DNA from: Pseudomonadota bacterium
GTDB taxonomy: Bacteria > Pseudomonadota > Alphaproteobacteria > Rhizobiales > Beijerinckiaceae
DNA: 18,314 bases
Direction: 5' to 3'
NCBI GenBank assembly: GCA_028876585.1
Contig: JAGWRL010000309.1
Coordinates: 1 to 18,314 of the forward strand
A model generated the notes under the pieces. That model worked only from the letters and a program-made list of their open reading frames with translations, searched no databases and was not told the origin of the DNA. The position numbers were made by a program, and so were the translations under genes. The stretch's first letter is position 1; each line of letters starts with the position of its first letter. Shown piece by piece: positions 1 to 7,303 of this stretch.

Positions 1-282
1 ATGAGCGAGGCGGAGCGCGGCGTCATGCTCGCGCATCAGGATTACTGGCTGCCGCAGATCAACGCCGGGCTGGTCATCGCCATGGGTCCGGTGGCGGACC
101 CCAAGGGCGCCTATGGGGTGATGATCGTCAACGCCCCCTCGTTGAAAATGCTCGAGGACTGGCAGTCGCAAGACCCCGCCATCCTCAGCGCGCACGGCTT
201 CGCGTTCGAGACTTATCAGATGCCGGCGCTCCGCGTCGCTCCGACGGAGCCGCTGGCACCGGTCAATTCCATTTCTCCCTGA
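1..282 (+). CDS. YciI-like protein (YCII-related domain), 5' end cut off by the window
   Basis: The 93 readable residues match the YCII-related small-protein family: an EAERGVMLAHQDYW segment near the start, GPVADPKGAYGVMIV in the middle and a SAHGFAFETYQM-like end. Family members usually carry a first beta strand of about 15-20 residues before this EAER segment. The ATG at position 1 is therefore probably an internal Met and the true start lies upstream of the window. The family is a ferredoxin-like fold dimer whose biochemical role is mostly unknown. The conserved His of AHQDYW is present at residue 12. The gene ends 36 bases before odhB on the same strand, so it may be co-transcribed with it. 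Family assignment is fairly sure; function is not assigned. Confidence 0.75.
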   Translation: MSEAERGVMLAHQDYWLPQINAGLVIAMGPVADPKGAYGVMIVNAPSLKMLEDWQSQDPAILSAHGFAFETYQMPALRVAPTEPLAPVNSISP

Positions 283-318
283 ATCAACCAGAAGGGCGCC
301 CGACGAGGCGCAGCAAAC

Positions 319-1518
319 ATGGCCACTGAAATTCGCGTCCCCACCCTCGGCGAGTCGATCTCCGAAGCCACCGTCGGCAAATGGTTCAAGCAGCGCGGCG
401 ATTCCGTCAAGGCCGACGAACCGTTGGTTGAACTGGAAACGGAGAAGGTCACGCTCGAAGTCAACGCGCCCGCCGCCGGCGTGCTCTCCGAGATCGTCGC
501 CGAATCCGGCGCCACGGTCTCCATCGGCGCGCTGCTCGGCTCGCTGAGCGCGGGCGGAGCGGCCGCCGCCGCCAAGGCCGAGACGCCGGCCCCGGCGCCG
601 AAGGCCGAGGCCGCGAAAACCGCGATGCCGGCCGCGCCGTCCGCCGCCAAGCTCGCCGCCGAGAACGGCTTGGACGTCGCCGCCATCCCCGGCAGCGGCA
701 AGCGCGGTCAGGTGCTGAAGGGCGACGTGATCGACGTCCTCGCCAAGCCCGCCCCGGTCGCCCCGCCGCCGGCCCCGGCCCCCGCGCCCGTGCGCGCGCC
801 TTCCGCGCCCGACGACGCCTCGCGCGAGGAGCGCGTGCGCCTGACCAAGCTGCGCCAGACCATCGCGCGGCGGTTGAAGGACGCGCAGAACACGGCGGCC
901 ATGCTGACGACCTTCAACGAGGTCGACATGTCCGAGGTGATGGCGATGCGCTCCAAATATAAGGACGCGTTCGAGAAGAAGCACGGCGGCAAGCTCGGCT
1001 TCATGGGCTTCTTCGTCAAAGCCTGCGTGCAGGCGCTGAAGGACATTCCCGCCGTCAACGCCGAGATCGACGGCGCCGACCTGGTGTTCAAGAACTATTA
1101 TCACCTCGGCATCGCGGTCGGCACCGACAAGGGTCTCGTTGTGCCCGTGGTGCGCGACGCCGACCGGCTGTCGATCGCCGGCATCGAAAAACAGATCGCC
1201 GATTACGGCAAGCGGGCGCGCGACGGTCAGTTGAAGATCGAGGAAATGTCGGGCGGCACCTTCACCATCACCAACGGCGGCATCTACGGCTCGCTGATGT
1301 CGACGCCGATCCTCAACGCGCCGCAATCGGGCATCCTGGGCATGCACAAGATCCAGGACCGGCCGGTGGCGGTCAACGGCAAGATCGAAATCCGGCCGAT
1401 GATGTATCTGGCGCTGAGCTACGACCACCGCGTGGTCGACGGCAAGGAGGCGGTGACGTTCCTGGTGCGGGTCAAGGAAGCGCTGGAGGACCCGGCGCGG
1501 CTGGTGCTGGATTTGTAA
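319..1518 (+). CDS. odhB: Dihydrolipoyllysine-residue succinyltransferase, E2 of 2-oxoglutarate dehydrogenase
   Basis: This is the core subunit of the 2-oxoglutarate dehydrogenase complex. It transfers the succinyl group from its lipoyl arm to CoA in the TCA cycle, in the cytoplasm. The 399 residues show the family order: lipoyl domain (about 1-77) with the lipoyl lysine K43 in ETEKVTLEV, an Ala/Pro-rich linker, an E3/E1-binding domain (about 112-150, [26 protein letters not shown] in pieces), a second Ala/Pro linker, and the acyltransferase domain. That domain ends in the catalytic DHRVVDG motif with H370 and D374. The ETEKV lipoyl motif and the LVLDL C-terminus favour the succinyl- over the acetyltransferase. 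One lipoyl domain and about 400 residues are normal for OdhB/SucB. Its partner lpd follows but is separated by two unrelated small genes. Confidence 0.96.
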   Translation: MATEIRVPTLGESISEATVGKWFKQRGDSVKADEPLVELETEKVTLEVNAPAAGVLSEIVAESGATVSIGALLGSLSAGGAAAAAKAETPAPAPKAEAAKTAMPAAPSAAKLAAENGLDVAAIPGSGKRGQVLKGDVIDVLAKPAPVAPPPAPAPAPVRAPSAPDDASREERVRLTKLRQTIARRLKDAQNTAAMLTTFNEVDMSEVMAMRSKYKDAFEKKHGGKLGFMGFFVKACVQALKDIPAVNAEIDGADLVFKNYYHLGIAVGTDKGLVVPVVRDADRLSIAGIEKQIADYGKRARDGQLKIEEMSGGTFTITNGGIYGSLMSTPILNAPQSGILGMHKIQDRPVAVNGKIEIRPMMYLALSYDHRVVDGKEAVTFLVRVKEALEDPARLVLDL

Positions 1519-1584
1519 ACGCCAGCAATTTGAGTCCGTTATTTGTTGGAGGCGCACACTGCGCAACCCTACACGAGTCGCCGC

Positions 1585-1606
1585 CCCGTCTGCTCGCCGA
1601 GACGGG
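1585..1606 (+). other. Hairpin downstream of odhB
   Basis: Perfect 7-bp inverted repeat CCCGTCT / AGACGGG with an 8-base loop, 67 bases after the odhB stop. No T tract follows, so it is not a standard intrinsic terminator. It could stabilise the odhB mRNA end or be incidental in GC-rich DNA. Confidence 0.4.
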
Positions 1607-1645
1607 CTCTGTCACGCGCGGGCGATGGCGGGCTAAGCAGGATTT

Positions 1646-1670
1646 CCGAAAAACGGACGCCGGTTTTCGG
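1646..1670. repeat. 25-bp near-perfect palindrome before the DUF4160 gene
   Basis: Arms CCGAAAAACGG and CCGGTTTTCGG match at 10 of 11 positions around a 3-base centre. The site lies 34 bases upstream of the DUF4160 start. It could be an operator for the small gene pair. It could also be one copy of a dispersed palindromic repeat: similar CCGAAAA...TTTTCGG intergenic elements are common in Hyphomicrobiales genomes. The window holds only this one copy that I noticed, so I cannot decide. Confidence 0.5.
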
Positions 1671-1704
1671 ATAAACTGGACGCCCGCGCCGAGGAGCGGA
1701 AACC

Positions 1705-1956
1705 ATGCCAACGGTCGCCGTGGTGGACGGAGTTGCAATTCGATTCTACCCCGACGAACATGCGCCGCCGCATTTTCATGCGGTATTCGCGGAACATGCC
1801 GCGCAAATCCGCATTGCGCCGTTGGAAGTATTGAACGGGTCGCTTCCGGCGTCCAAATTGAAGGCTGTGCTAACATGGGCTGGTCAAAATCGTGAAGGCC
1901 TGATGGACGCGTGGTTGTCGTTACAAGCCGGTCGAAAGCCGCGGAGGTTGCCATGA
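1705..1956 (+). CDS. DUF4160 domain protein
   Basis: The 83 residues match the DUF4160 family closely: MPTVAVVDGVAIRFYPDEH, then the hallmark HAPPHFHA (residues 19-26), an acidic and hydrophobic middle (PLEVLNGSLP) and a terminal helix with WAGQNREGLMDAW. A GAGGAG ribosome site at 1691-1696 supports this start. The stop overlaps the next gene's start as ATGA, so the two are probably translationally coupled. DUF4160 genes are frequently found next to DUF2442 genes, a pair whose toxin-antitoxin-like organisation has been noted but whose biochemistry I do not know. Both genes sit between two subunit genes of one enzyme complex, which suggests insertion of a small cassette. Confidence 0.85.
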   Translation: MPTVAVVDGVAIRFYPDEHAPPHFHAVFAEHAAQIRIAPLEVLNGSLPASKLKAVLTWAGQNREGLMDAWLSLQAGRKPRRLP

Positions 1957-2243
1957 GCGAAGTGGTTCGCATGCGTTCGGTGGAACCGGTGCTGTTCGGC
2001 GTCGTCAAGATCGGCTGGCTGGACGGGTACGAGGCGATCGTCGATCTGAGGCCGGTGATCGCGGTCGGCGACATCTTTGCGTTTCTGCGCCAGGCGCCTG
2101 AGCGATTCAATGCGGTATCGCTCGACGAATTCGGCCATTCGATCCGGTGGCGCGACGATCAGGGCGACGAAGTGGACTTCGGTTCCGACTCGCTGCGCCG
2201 CCGCGCCGAGCGGCAGGCCGAAATTCTCCGTCTCGCAAGCTGA
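1953..2243 (+). CDS. DUF2442 domain protein
   Basis: The 96-residue product (start MSEVVRMRSVEP) has the DUF2442 pattern: a beta strand with a DGYEAIVDLRPVI segment, a FLRQAPERFNAVSLDEFGHSIRW core and a charged C-terminal helix. The start at 1953 is chosen because it has a GCGGAGG ribosome site at 1941-1947 and overlaps the DUF4160 stop by ATGA; an earlier in-frame ATG at 1911 would overlap that gene more. DUF2442 proteins are small, and some longer members carry a C-terminal helix-turn-helix, which is absent here. Its role, possibly as partner or antidote of the DUF4160 protein, is inferred only from gene order. Confidence 0.82.
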   Translation: MSEVVRMRSVEPVLFGVVKIGWLDGYEAIVDLRPVIAVGDIFAFLRQAPERFNAVSLDEFGHSIRWRDDQGDEVDFGSDSLRRRAERQAEILRLAS

Positions 2244-2277
2244 GTGAAAATAGTCAGCAAGTCCACCAGACCACCCC

Positions 2278-2308
2278 TTGGCGCGGCTGGAGCAAGCCGC
2301 GCCGCCAA
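2278..2308 (+). other. Strong hairpin between the DUF2442 gene and lpd
   Basis: GGCGCGGC (2280-2287) and GCCGCGCC (2296-2303) pair perfectly around an 8-base loop. Flanking TTGG (2278-2281) and CCAA (2305-2308) can add pairs past a bulge. It lies just before the lpd start and has no T tract. It may reduce read-through or set mRNA processing at the cassette's downstream edge. It also makes the upstream TTG at 2278 an unlikely lpd start. Confidence 0.5.
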
Positions 2309-2325
2309 TCGAACGGGAAACTCCT

Positions 2326-3720
2326 TTGTCCTACGACGTCCTCATCATCGGCGCCGGCCCCGGCGGTTATGTCTGCGCCATCCGCGCCGCCCAGCTCGGC
2401 ATGAAAGTCGGCGTGGTCGAGAAGCGCGAGGCGCTCGGCGGCACGTGCCTCAACATCGGCTGCATCCCCTCCAAGGCGCTGCTGCACGCCTCCGAAATGT
2501 TCGCCGAGGCGGCGCATGGGTTTGAGCCGCTCGGCGTGATGGTCGAGCCGAAACTCGACCTCGCGCGGATGATGAAACACAAGGACGAGACGGTCGGCGC
2601 CAATGTCAATGGCGTCGCCTTCCTGTTCAAGAAGAACAAGATCGACTGGCTGAAGGGCGAGGGCCGCCTCGCCGCGCCCGGCCAGGTGATCGTCAAGGCC
2701 GGCGACGGCGCGGAGACGACGCACGAGGCCAGGCATATCGTCATCGCCACCGGCTCGGAGGTAGCGCGGCTGCCCGGCGTCGAGATCGACGAGAAGGTGG
2801 TGGTGTCCTCGACCGGCGCGATCGCTTTGCCCGCCGTGCCGAAAAAACTGGTCGTCGTCGGCGCCGGCGTCATCGGGCTGGAGCTCGGCTCGGTGTGGCG
2901 CCGGCTCGGCGCCGAGGTGACCGTGGTCGAATTCCTCGACCGCATCCTGCCCGGCATGGACGGCGAGGTCGCCCGGCAGTTCCAGCGCATGCTGGAAAAG
3001 CAGGGCTTCAAGTTCCTGCTTGGCCACAAGGTCGCCAAGGTCGAAACCTCCGGCGCGGGCGCCAGCGTCAGCGTCGAGCCGGCGGCGGGCGGCGAGGCCA
3101 AGACGCTCGACGCCGACGTGGTGCTGGTGGCGATCGGCCGCCGGGCCTACACCGCCGGCCTCGGGCTCGAGGCGGCGGGCGTCGTCACCGAACGCGGTCA
3201 GATCGTGATCGACGACCATTTCGCCACCAATGTGAAGGGCGTCTACGCCATCGGCGACGCGGTGCGCGGGCCGATGCTGGCGCACAAGGCCGAGGACGAG
3301 GGCGTCGCGCTGGCGGAAATGCTGGCGGGCCAGAAGGGCCATGTGAACTACGACGTGATCCCCGGCGTGGTCTACACCAGCCCCGAGGTCGCCGTCGTCG
3401 GCAAGTCCGAGGAGGAGCTCAAGGCGGCCGGCGTCACCTACAACGTCGGCAAATTCCCGTTCCTCGCCAATGGCCGGGCGCGGGCGATGCGGCAGACCGA
3501 GGGCTTCGTCAAGGTGTTGGCCGACGCGCGGACCGACCGCGTGCTCGGCGTCCATATCGTCGGCTTTGGCGCCGGCGAGATGATCCACGAAGCGGCGGTG
3601 TTGATGGAGTTCGGCGGCTCGGCGGAAGACCTCGCCCGCACCTGCCACGCCCATCCCACCATGTCGGAGGCGATCAAGGAGGCCGCGATGGCGGTGGCGA
3701 AGCGGTCGATTCACGCTTAA
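2326..3720 (+). CDS. lpd: Dihydrolipoyl dehydrogenase (E3)
   Basis: FAD enzyme that reoxidises the dihydrolipoyl arm of OdhB and passes electrons to NAD+. I choose the TTG at 2326, giving [14 protein letters not shown] and 464 residues, the family's usual N-terminus and length. The frame is open further up to a TTG at 2278, but that adds 16 atypical residues and starts inside a hairpin. Seen: FAD dinucleotide fold GAGPGG (9-14), redox-active disulfide C41/C46 in [19 protein letters not shown]-binding [19 protein letters not shown], the second FAD motif ([21 protein letters not shown]), and the catalytic H443/E448 pair in [11 protein letters not shown]. It follows odhB after the DUF4160-DUF2442 insertion, so the two enzyme genes were probably once adjacent. 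Assignment as E3 of the 2-oxoglutarate complex rests on this context. Confidence 0.95.
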   Translation: MSYDVLIIGAGPGGYVCAIRAAQLGMKVGVVEKREALGGTCLNIGCIPSKALLHASEMFAEAAHGFEPLGVMVEPKLDLARMMKHKDETVGANVNGVAFLFKKNKIDWLKGEGRLAAPGQVIVKAGDGAETTHEARHIVIATGSEVARLPGVEIDEKVVVSSTGAIALPAVPKKLVVVGAGVIGLELGSVWRRLGAEVTVVEFLDRILPGMDGEVARQFQRMLEKQGFKFLLGHKVAKVETSGAGASVSVEPAAGGEAKTLDADVVLVAIGRRAYTAGLGLEAAGVVTERGQIVIDDHFATNVKGVYAIGDAVRGPMLAHKAEDEGVALAEMLAGQKGHVNYDVIPGVVYTSPEVAVVGKSEEELKAAGVTYNVGKFPFLANGRARAMRQTEGFVKVLADARTDRVLGVHIVGFGAGEMIHEAAVLMEFGGSAEDLARTCHAHPTMSEAIKEAAMAVAKRSIHA

Positions 3721-3757
3721 GAGCCACCCCTCGTCCGCCTCGGGAACATCGCCGCCC

Positions 3758-4531
3758 ATGACGCTCCGCCGCTTCCTCCGTCGCGCCTGGCTGCCCGCGC
3801 TCGCGCTCGGCGCCGTTCTGGCGGCGCAGGCGGCGGGCGCGAACCGGCTGAAACTGTGGGAGATCGTGCATTCCCAATGCGTCGCGGCGGCGCTCAAGAG
3901 CGAGCCGCTCGCCCCGCCCTGCGTCGAAGTCGATCTCAAAGGCGGCGAAGCGCGCGGCGAGGTCATCCTCAAGGACCGCGTCGGCGTCGCGCAACTGCTC
4001 GCCCTTCCCGCCGCGCGCGTGACCGGCATCGAGGACCCGCAACTGCTGGCGCCCGACGCGCCGCTTTATTTCGCCGGCGCCTGGCGCGCCCGCGCCGACA
4101 TGCGCCGCTACCTCGCCGCCGCGCCGGCGCGCGCGGGGCTGTCGATCGCCGTCAATTCGATGGTGTCGCGCAGCCAGGACCAGTTGCACCTGCACGTCGA
4201 TTGCCTGACGCCGGACGTCGCCAAGGTGCTGGCCGATTACGCCCCCTATGTCGACGGCCAATGGCGGGCGATGACAGTGGCGCTGAACGGGCGCAAATAT
4301 TGGGCGCGGCGGGTGGATTCGGCCGATCTCGAAGGGATCGACCCGTTCCACATCCTCGCCGACGAGATGGCGAACGCGCGCGGCGAGATGGGCCTGTGGA
4401 GCCTCGCCGCCGCGCCGATGTCCTTCGGGGACAAGCCGGGTTTCGTCCTGCTGGCCGACCATGCCGAACTGACCGCCGGCGGCCATGCCGAGGATTTGCA
4501 GGACCACGATTGCGCGCTGGCGCGGCCCTAG
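3758..4531 (+). CDS. cdh: CDP-diacylglycerol pyrophosphatase
   Basis: Hydrolyses CDP-diacylglycerol to phosphatidate and CMP, a phospholipid turnover reaction at the inner membrane. The 257 residues match the Cdh family along their length: an N-terminal signal or anchor ([20 protein letters not shown]), [23 protein letters not shown], the HIT-like LHLHVDC with H144 and H146, and the end [26 protein letters not shown]. coli Cdh has the same block order and a similar size (about 250 residues). The N-terminal hydrophobic segment puts the catalytic part on the periplasmic side if it follows the E. coli enzyme. It starts 37 bases after lpd and is probably read in the same direction by read-through; no functional link to its neighbours is evident. 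Confidence 0.9.
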   Translation: MTLRRFLRRAWLPALALGAVLAAQAAGANRLKLWEIVHSQCVAAALKSEPLAPPCVEVDLKGGEARGEVILKDRVGVAQLLALPAARVTGIEDPQLLAPDAPLYFAGAWRARADMRRYLAAAPARAGLSIAVNSMVSRSQDQLHLHVDCLTPDVAKVLADYAPYVDGQWRAMTVALNGRKYWARRVDSADLEGIDPFHILADEMANARGEMGLWSLAAAPMSFGDKPGFVLLADHAELTAGGHAEDLQDHDCALARP

Positions 4532-4590
4532 CCGCATTTGCCTTTCGCGCCGCTAACCGCTACGGCGCAGCGGAACTTCGAGCGAGAGAC

Positions 4591-5283
4591 ATGTCCCCGG
4601 ACGAGGCGAAACAACGCGCGGCCGCCGCCGCGCTCGATTATGTCGAACCCGGCATGAAGCTCGGCCTTGGCACCGGATCGACGGCGGCCCGCTTCGTCGC
4701 GCTGCTCGGCGAGAAGGTCGCCGCCGGCCTGGCCGTCGTCGGCGTGCCGACGTCGGAGGCCACCCACAAGCAGGCCGCCGCGCTCGGCATCCCCCTGACC
4801 ACGCTGGAGCAGACGCCGGCGCTCGATCTCGTGATCGACGGCGCCGACGAGATCGACGGCGATCTGGCGCTGATCAAGGGCGGCGGCGGCGCGCTGCTGC
4901 GCGAGAAGATCGTCGCCGCCTCGGCGGCGCGCATGCTGGTGATCGCCGATTCCTCGAAGAAGGTGGCGCGGCTCGGCGCCTTCCCGCTGCCGGTGGAGAT
5001 CGTCCCGTTCGGCTTCGGCTCCACCCGGCTGCGGCTGGAGCGCGCCTGCGCCGCGCTCGGGCTTGCCGGCGAAATCGCGCCGCGCCGCAGCGGCGAGGCG
5101 TTGTACCTCACCGACGGCGGCCATTTTATCCTCGACTGTGCCTTTGGCGCGATCCCCGATCCGGAGCGGCTGGCGGCGCGGCTCAACGCCATTCCCGGCG
5201 TCGTGGAGCATGGCCTGTTTCTCGGTCTCGCCACCGTCGCCCTGATCGCGGGGCCTGACGGCGTCGAGACTTTGCGGCGTTGA
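4591..5283 (+). CDS. rpiA: Ribose-5-phosphate isomerase A
   Basis: Interconverts ribose 5-phosphate and ribulose 5-phosphate in the non-oxidative pentose phosphate pathway. The 230-residue product has the RpiA signatures in order: [12 protein letters not shown] near the N-terminus, [40 protein letters not shown] (phosphate and substrate loops with the catalytic acid residues), and the end [20 protein letters not shown]. The length is normal. The reading frame is open far upstream inside cdh, but ATG 4591 gives the family's N-terminus ([18 protein letters not shown]) and starts 59 bases after cdh. In related alphaproteobacteria rpiA, a DUF2059 gene and gor form a conserved run, as seen here. 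Confidence 0.95.
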   Translation: MSPDEAKQRAAAAALDYVEPGMKLGLGTGSTAARFVALLGEKVAAGLAVVGVPTSEATHKQAAALGIPLTTLEQTPALDLVIDGADEIDGDLALIKGGGGALLREKIVAASAARMLVIADSSKKVARLGAFPLPVEIVPFGFGSTRLRLERACAALGLAGEIAPRRSGEALYLTDGGHFILDCAFGAIPDPERLAARLNAIPGVVEHGLFLGLATVALIAGPDGVETLRR

Positions 5284-5297
5284 CCGCGCCATCATCT

Positions 5298-5305
5298 TAA
5301 GGAGG
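5298..5305 (+). promoter_or_regulatory. Consensus ribosome binding site for the DUF2059 gene
   Basis: TAAGGAGG, a full match to the anti-Shine-Dalgarno sequence, ends 8 bases before ATG 5314. It is the strongest ribosome site I found in the window and suggests the DUF2059 protein is translated efficiently. Confidence 0.8.
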
Positions 5306-5313
5306 CGTTCCCC

Positions 5314-5814
5314 ATGAAGCTCATCCCCCGCGGCGCGCTCGCCGCCGCGCTGCTGTTCACCAGCCTCGGCCTCGCGCCGGCCTATGCCGACGATCCGACG
5401 CCGGCCGCGATCGATGCGGCCAAGAAAATCCTGATCTCGGTCGGGCTCAAGGCGTCGATGGACCAGATCGTGCCGGCCATGCTGGGGCAGTTGCAGGGGC
5501 AGTTGCTGCAAATGCATCCCGAGATGGGCAAGACCCTGCACGAGACGCTGGTGGAGTTGCAGCCCGAGTTCAACAAGGGCGAGGACGACGTCTTCACCGA
5601 CACCGCGCGCGTGTTGGCGACCCGGCTCAACGAGGCCGAGTTGCAGCAGACGATCGCCTATTTCGACAGCCCCGCCGGCCAGAAATACACGCAGGCGCAG
5701 GCGCCGGTGCTCGAAATGCTCGCCTCGTCCGGCGGCGCCTGGCGCGAGAAGCTGTCGAAGGTGATGCTTGAGCGCACGCGCGAGGAAATGAAGAAGAAGG
5801 GCTTCCAGCTCTAG
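5314..5814 (+). CDS. Secreted DUF2059 domain protein
   Basis: The 166-residue product begins with a clear Sec signal peptide (MKLIPRGALAAALLFTSLGLAPAYA, likely cut after AYA at residue 25) and is expected in the periplasm. The rest is mostly helical and matches DUF2059: a first helix DAAKKILISVGL, a Met/Gln-rich middle, then LNEAELQQTIAYFDSPAGQKYTQAQAPVLEML, which is the family hallmark (E-L-x-x-x-I-x-F-x-x-S-P-x-G). Its function is unknown. Conserved placement between rpiA and gor in relatives hints at a link with redox or envelope maintenance, but that is only inference. It starts 30 bases after rpiA and ends 15 bases before gor, so all three are probably one transcript. Confidence 0.88.
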   Translation: MKLIPRGALAAALLFTSLGLAPAYADDPTPAAIDAAKKILISVGLKASMDQIVPAMLGQLQGQLLQMHPEMGKTLHETLVELQPEFNKGEDDVFTDTARVLATRLNEAELQQTIAYFDSPAGQKYTQAQAPVLEMLASSGGAWREKLSKVMLERTREEMKKKGFQL

Positions 5815-5829
5815 GACCCCGAGGGGCGG

Positions 5830-7197
5830 ATGGCATACGATTACGATCTGTTCGTCATTGGCGCGGGCTCCGGCGGCACGCGGGCGGCGCGCATCGCCTC
5901 CGGCCACGGCGCGAAAGTCGGCGTCGCCGAATCGTTCCGGATTGGGGGCACCTGCGTCATTCGCGGCTGCGTGCCGAAGAAGATCCTGGTCTACGCCAGC
6001 CGCTTCGCTGATTCCTTTGCCGACGCGGCCGCGTTCGGCTGGACGGTCGGGCCGACCTCGTTCGACTGGCCGACGCTGGTCCGGGCGAAGGAGGCCGAAA
6101 TCTCCCGCCTGTCGGCGATCTACGCCGCCAATCTCGAACGCGCCAAGGTCGATATCCACCGCGTCCACGCGCGCGTCACTGGGCCGAACGCGATCGCGCT
6201 GGCGGACGGCCAACGCCTCACCGCGCGCCATATCCTGATCGCCACCGGCGGCCGGCCGGCGCTGCATCCGCGCGTCGAGGGGCTCGAACACGCCGCCACC
6301 TCGAACGAGATGTTCGATCTGCCGGTGTTTCCGCGCCGGCTGTTGGTGATCGGCGGCGGCTATATCGCGGTCGAGTTCGCCTGCCTGTTCCAGCGCCTCG
6401 GGGCCGAGGTGACGGTGGCGCTGCGCGGCGCCAACATCCTGCGCGGTTTCGACGAAGACATGCGCGTCGCGCTGCGCGACGAGATGAGCCGCGCCGGCGT
6501 GCAGTTCCGCTTCGGCCGGCTGCCGAGCCTGGTGCGGCCGCAGGGCGAAGCGAAGCGCGTGACGACGACCGACGGCGAAACGCTCGACGTCGACCAGATC
6601 CTGCTCGCCACCGGGCGCGAGCCCTACACGATGGGGCTCGGCCTCGAATCCGCCGGCGTGGCGCTGGCCGACAACGGCGCGGTCAAGGTCGACGCCCGCT
6701 CCACCACCAACGTGCCCTCGATCCACGCCGTCGGCGACGTCACCGACCGCATCGCTTTGACCCCAGTCGCGATCCGCGAGGGCCACTGGCTCGCCGACCG
6801 GCTGTTCGGCGACGCGACCCGCGAGGTGAATTACGACGCGGTGGCGACCGCCGTGTTCACGACGCCGGAACTCGGCACGGTTGGCCTGACCGAGGAAGCC
6901 GCGCGCGCCCGCTTCCCCGTGGTGGACGTCTACAAGACCAATTTCCGCCCGCTGAAGGCGACCATCACCGGCGGCTCGGAGCGCATCGCCATGAAACTGG
7001 TGGTCGACGGCGAAACCGACCGCGTGCTCGGCGCGCATATCCTGGGCGCCGAAGCCGGCGAGATCATCCAGGCCCTGGCGGTGGCGGTGAAGATGGGCGC
7101 CAAGAAAGCCGATCTCGACGACACCATGCCGGTGCATCCGACCGCTGCCGAGGAACTGGTGACGATGCGCGAGCGGTCGGCGCGCCACGTGCGGTAG
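5830..7197 (+). CDS. gor: Glutathione-disulfide reductase
   Basis: NADPH-dependent flavoenzyme that reduces oxidised glutathione in the cytoplasm. The 455-residue product has the family plan: FAD motif GAGSGG (11-16), redox-active C42/C47 in GGTCVIRGCVPKK, nucleotide-binding VIGGGYIAVEFACLFQRLG followed by arginines (ALRGANILRGFDEDM) that fit the 2'-phosphate of NADPH, second FAD motif IHAVGDVTDRIALTPVAIREG, and the dimer-interface H436/E441 in HPTAAEEL. VIRGCVPKK separates it from the paralogous lpd in this window, which has LNIGCIPSK. It starts 15 bases after the DUF2059 gene. The AAGAAG/GGAGG-poor leader (GAGGGGCGG) is a moderate ribosome site. Confidence 0.94.
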   Translation: MAYDYDLFVIGAGSGGTRAARIASGHGAKVGVAESFRIGGTCVIRGCVPKKILVYASRFADSFADAAAFGWTVGPTSFDWPTLVRAKEAEISRLSAIYAANLERAKVDIHRVHARVTGPNAIALADGQRLTARHILIATGGRPALHPRVEGLEHAATSNEMFDLPVFPRRLLVIGGGYIAVEFACLFQRLGAEVTVALRGANILRGFDEDMRVALRDEMSRAGVQFRFGRLPSLVRPQGEAKRVTTTDGETLDVDQILLATGREPYTMGLGLESAGVALADNGAVKVDARSTTNVPSIHAVGDVTDRIALTPVAIREGHWLADRLFGDATREVNYDAVATAVFTTPELGTVGLTEEAARARFPVVDVYKTNFRPLKATITGGSERIAMKLVVDGETDRVLGAHILGAEAGEIIQALAVAVKMGAKKADLDDTMPVHPTAAEELVTMRERSARHVR

Positions 7198-7201
7198 GAT
7201 C

Positions 7202-7235
7202 GTCACGGCGAAATTGCGGCGACTGTGACTTTTTT
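7202..7235 (+). terminator. Weak terminator-like hairpin after gor
   Basis: GTCAC (7202-7206) and GTGAC (7225-7229) form a short stem around an 18-base GC-rich loop, directly followed by six T (7230-7235). The stem is only 5 bp and the loop long, so termination may be partial. The same T run lies in the presumed porin promoter region. Confidence 0.35.
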
Positions 7236-7252
7236 GCGATAGGCGTTATATC
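7225..7252 (+). promoter_or_regulatory. Possible porin promoter
   Basis: GTGACT (7225-7230), a 16-base gap and TATATC (7247-7252) give a weak sigma-70-like promoter in the only AT-rich stretch before the porin gene. It would leave a leader of about 45 bases that contains the hairpin at 7271-7292. The -35 match is poor. Confidence 0.3.
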
Positions 7253-7270
7253 CGAACTGGCATATCCTGG

Positions 7271-7292
7271 GCGGGAAATCGGGTTTTTCCGC
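7271..7292 (+). other. Leader hairpin next to the porin ribosome site
   Basis: GCGGGAAA (7271-7278) and TTTTCCGC (7285-7292) pair over 8 positions with one G-T wobble and a 6-base loop. The stem ends directly before TTGGGGG (7293-7299), the likely ribosome site for ATG 7304. It could affect mRNA stability or translation of the porin, or bind a small RNA. Confidence 0.4.
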
Positions 7293-7303
7293 TTGGGGGC
7301 TAA

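Noticed and set aside
1530..1895. 121-codon plus-strand frame overlapping the DUF4160 gene
   Set aside because: It overlaps the DUF4160 gene in another frame, has no ribosome site and no family resemblance.
2254..4029. Open frame of 591 codons on the minus strand opposite lpd and cdh
   Set aside because: Antisense shadow of lpd, which has intact motifs throughout.
4528..7206. Open frame of 892 codons on the minus strand across rpiA, the DUF2059 gene and gor
   Set aside because: It covers three convincing genes on the other strand and has the composition of a high-GC antisense frame.
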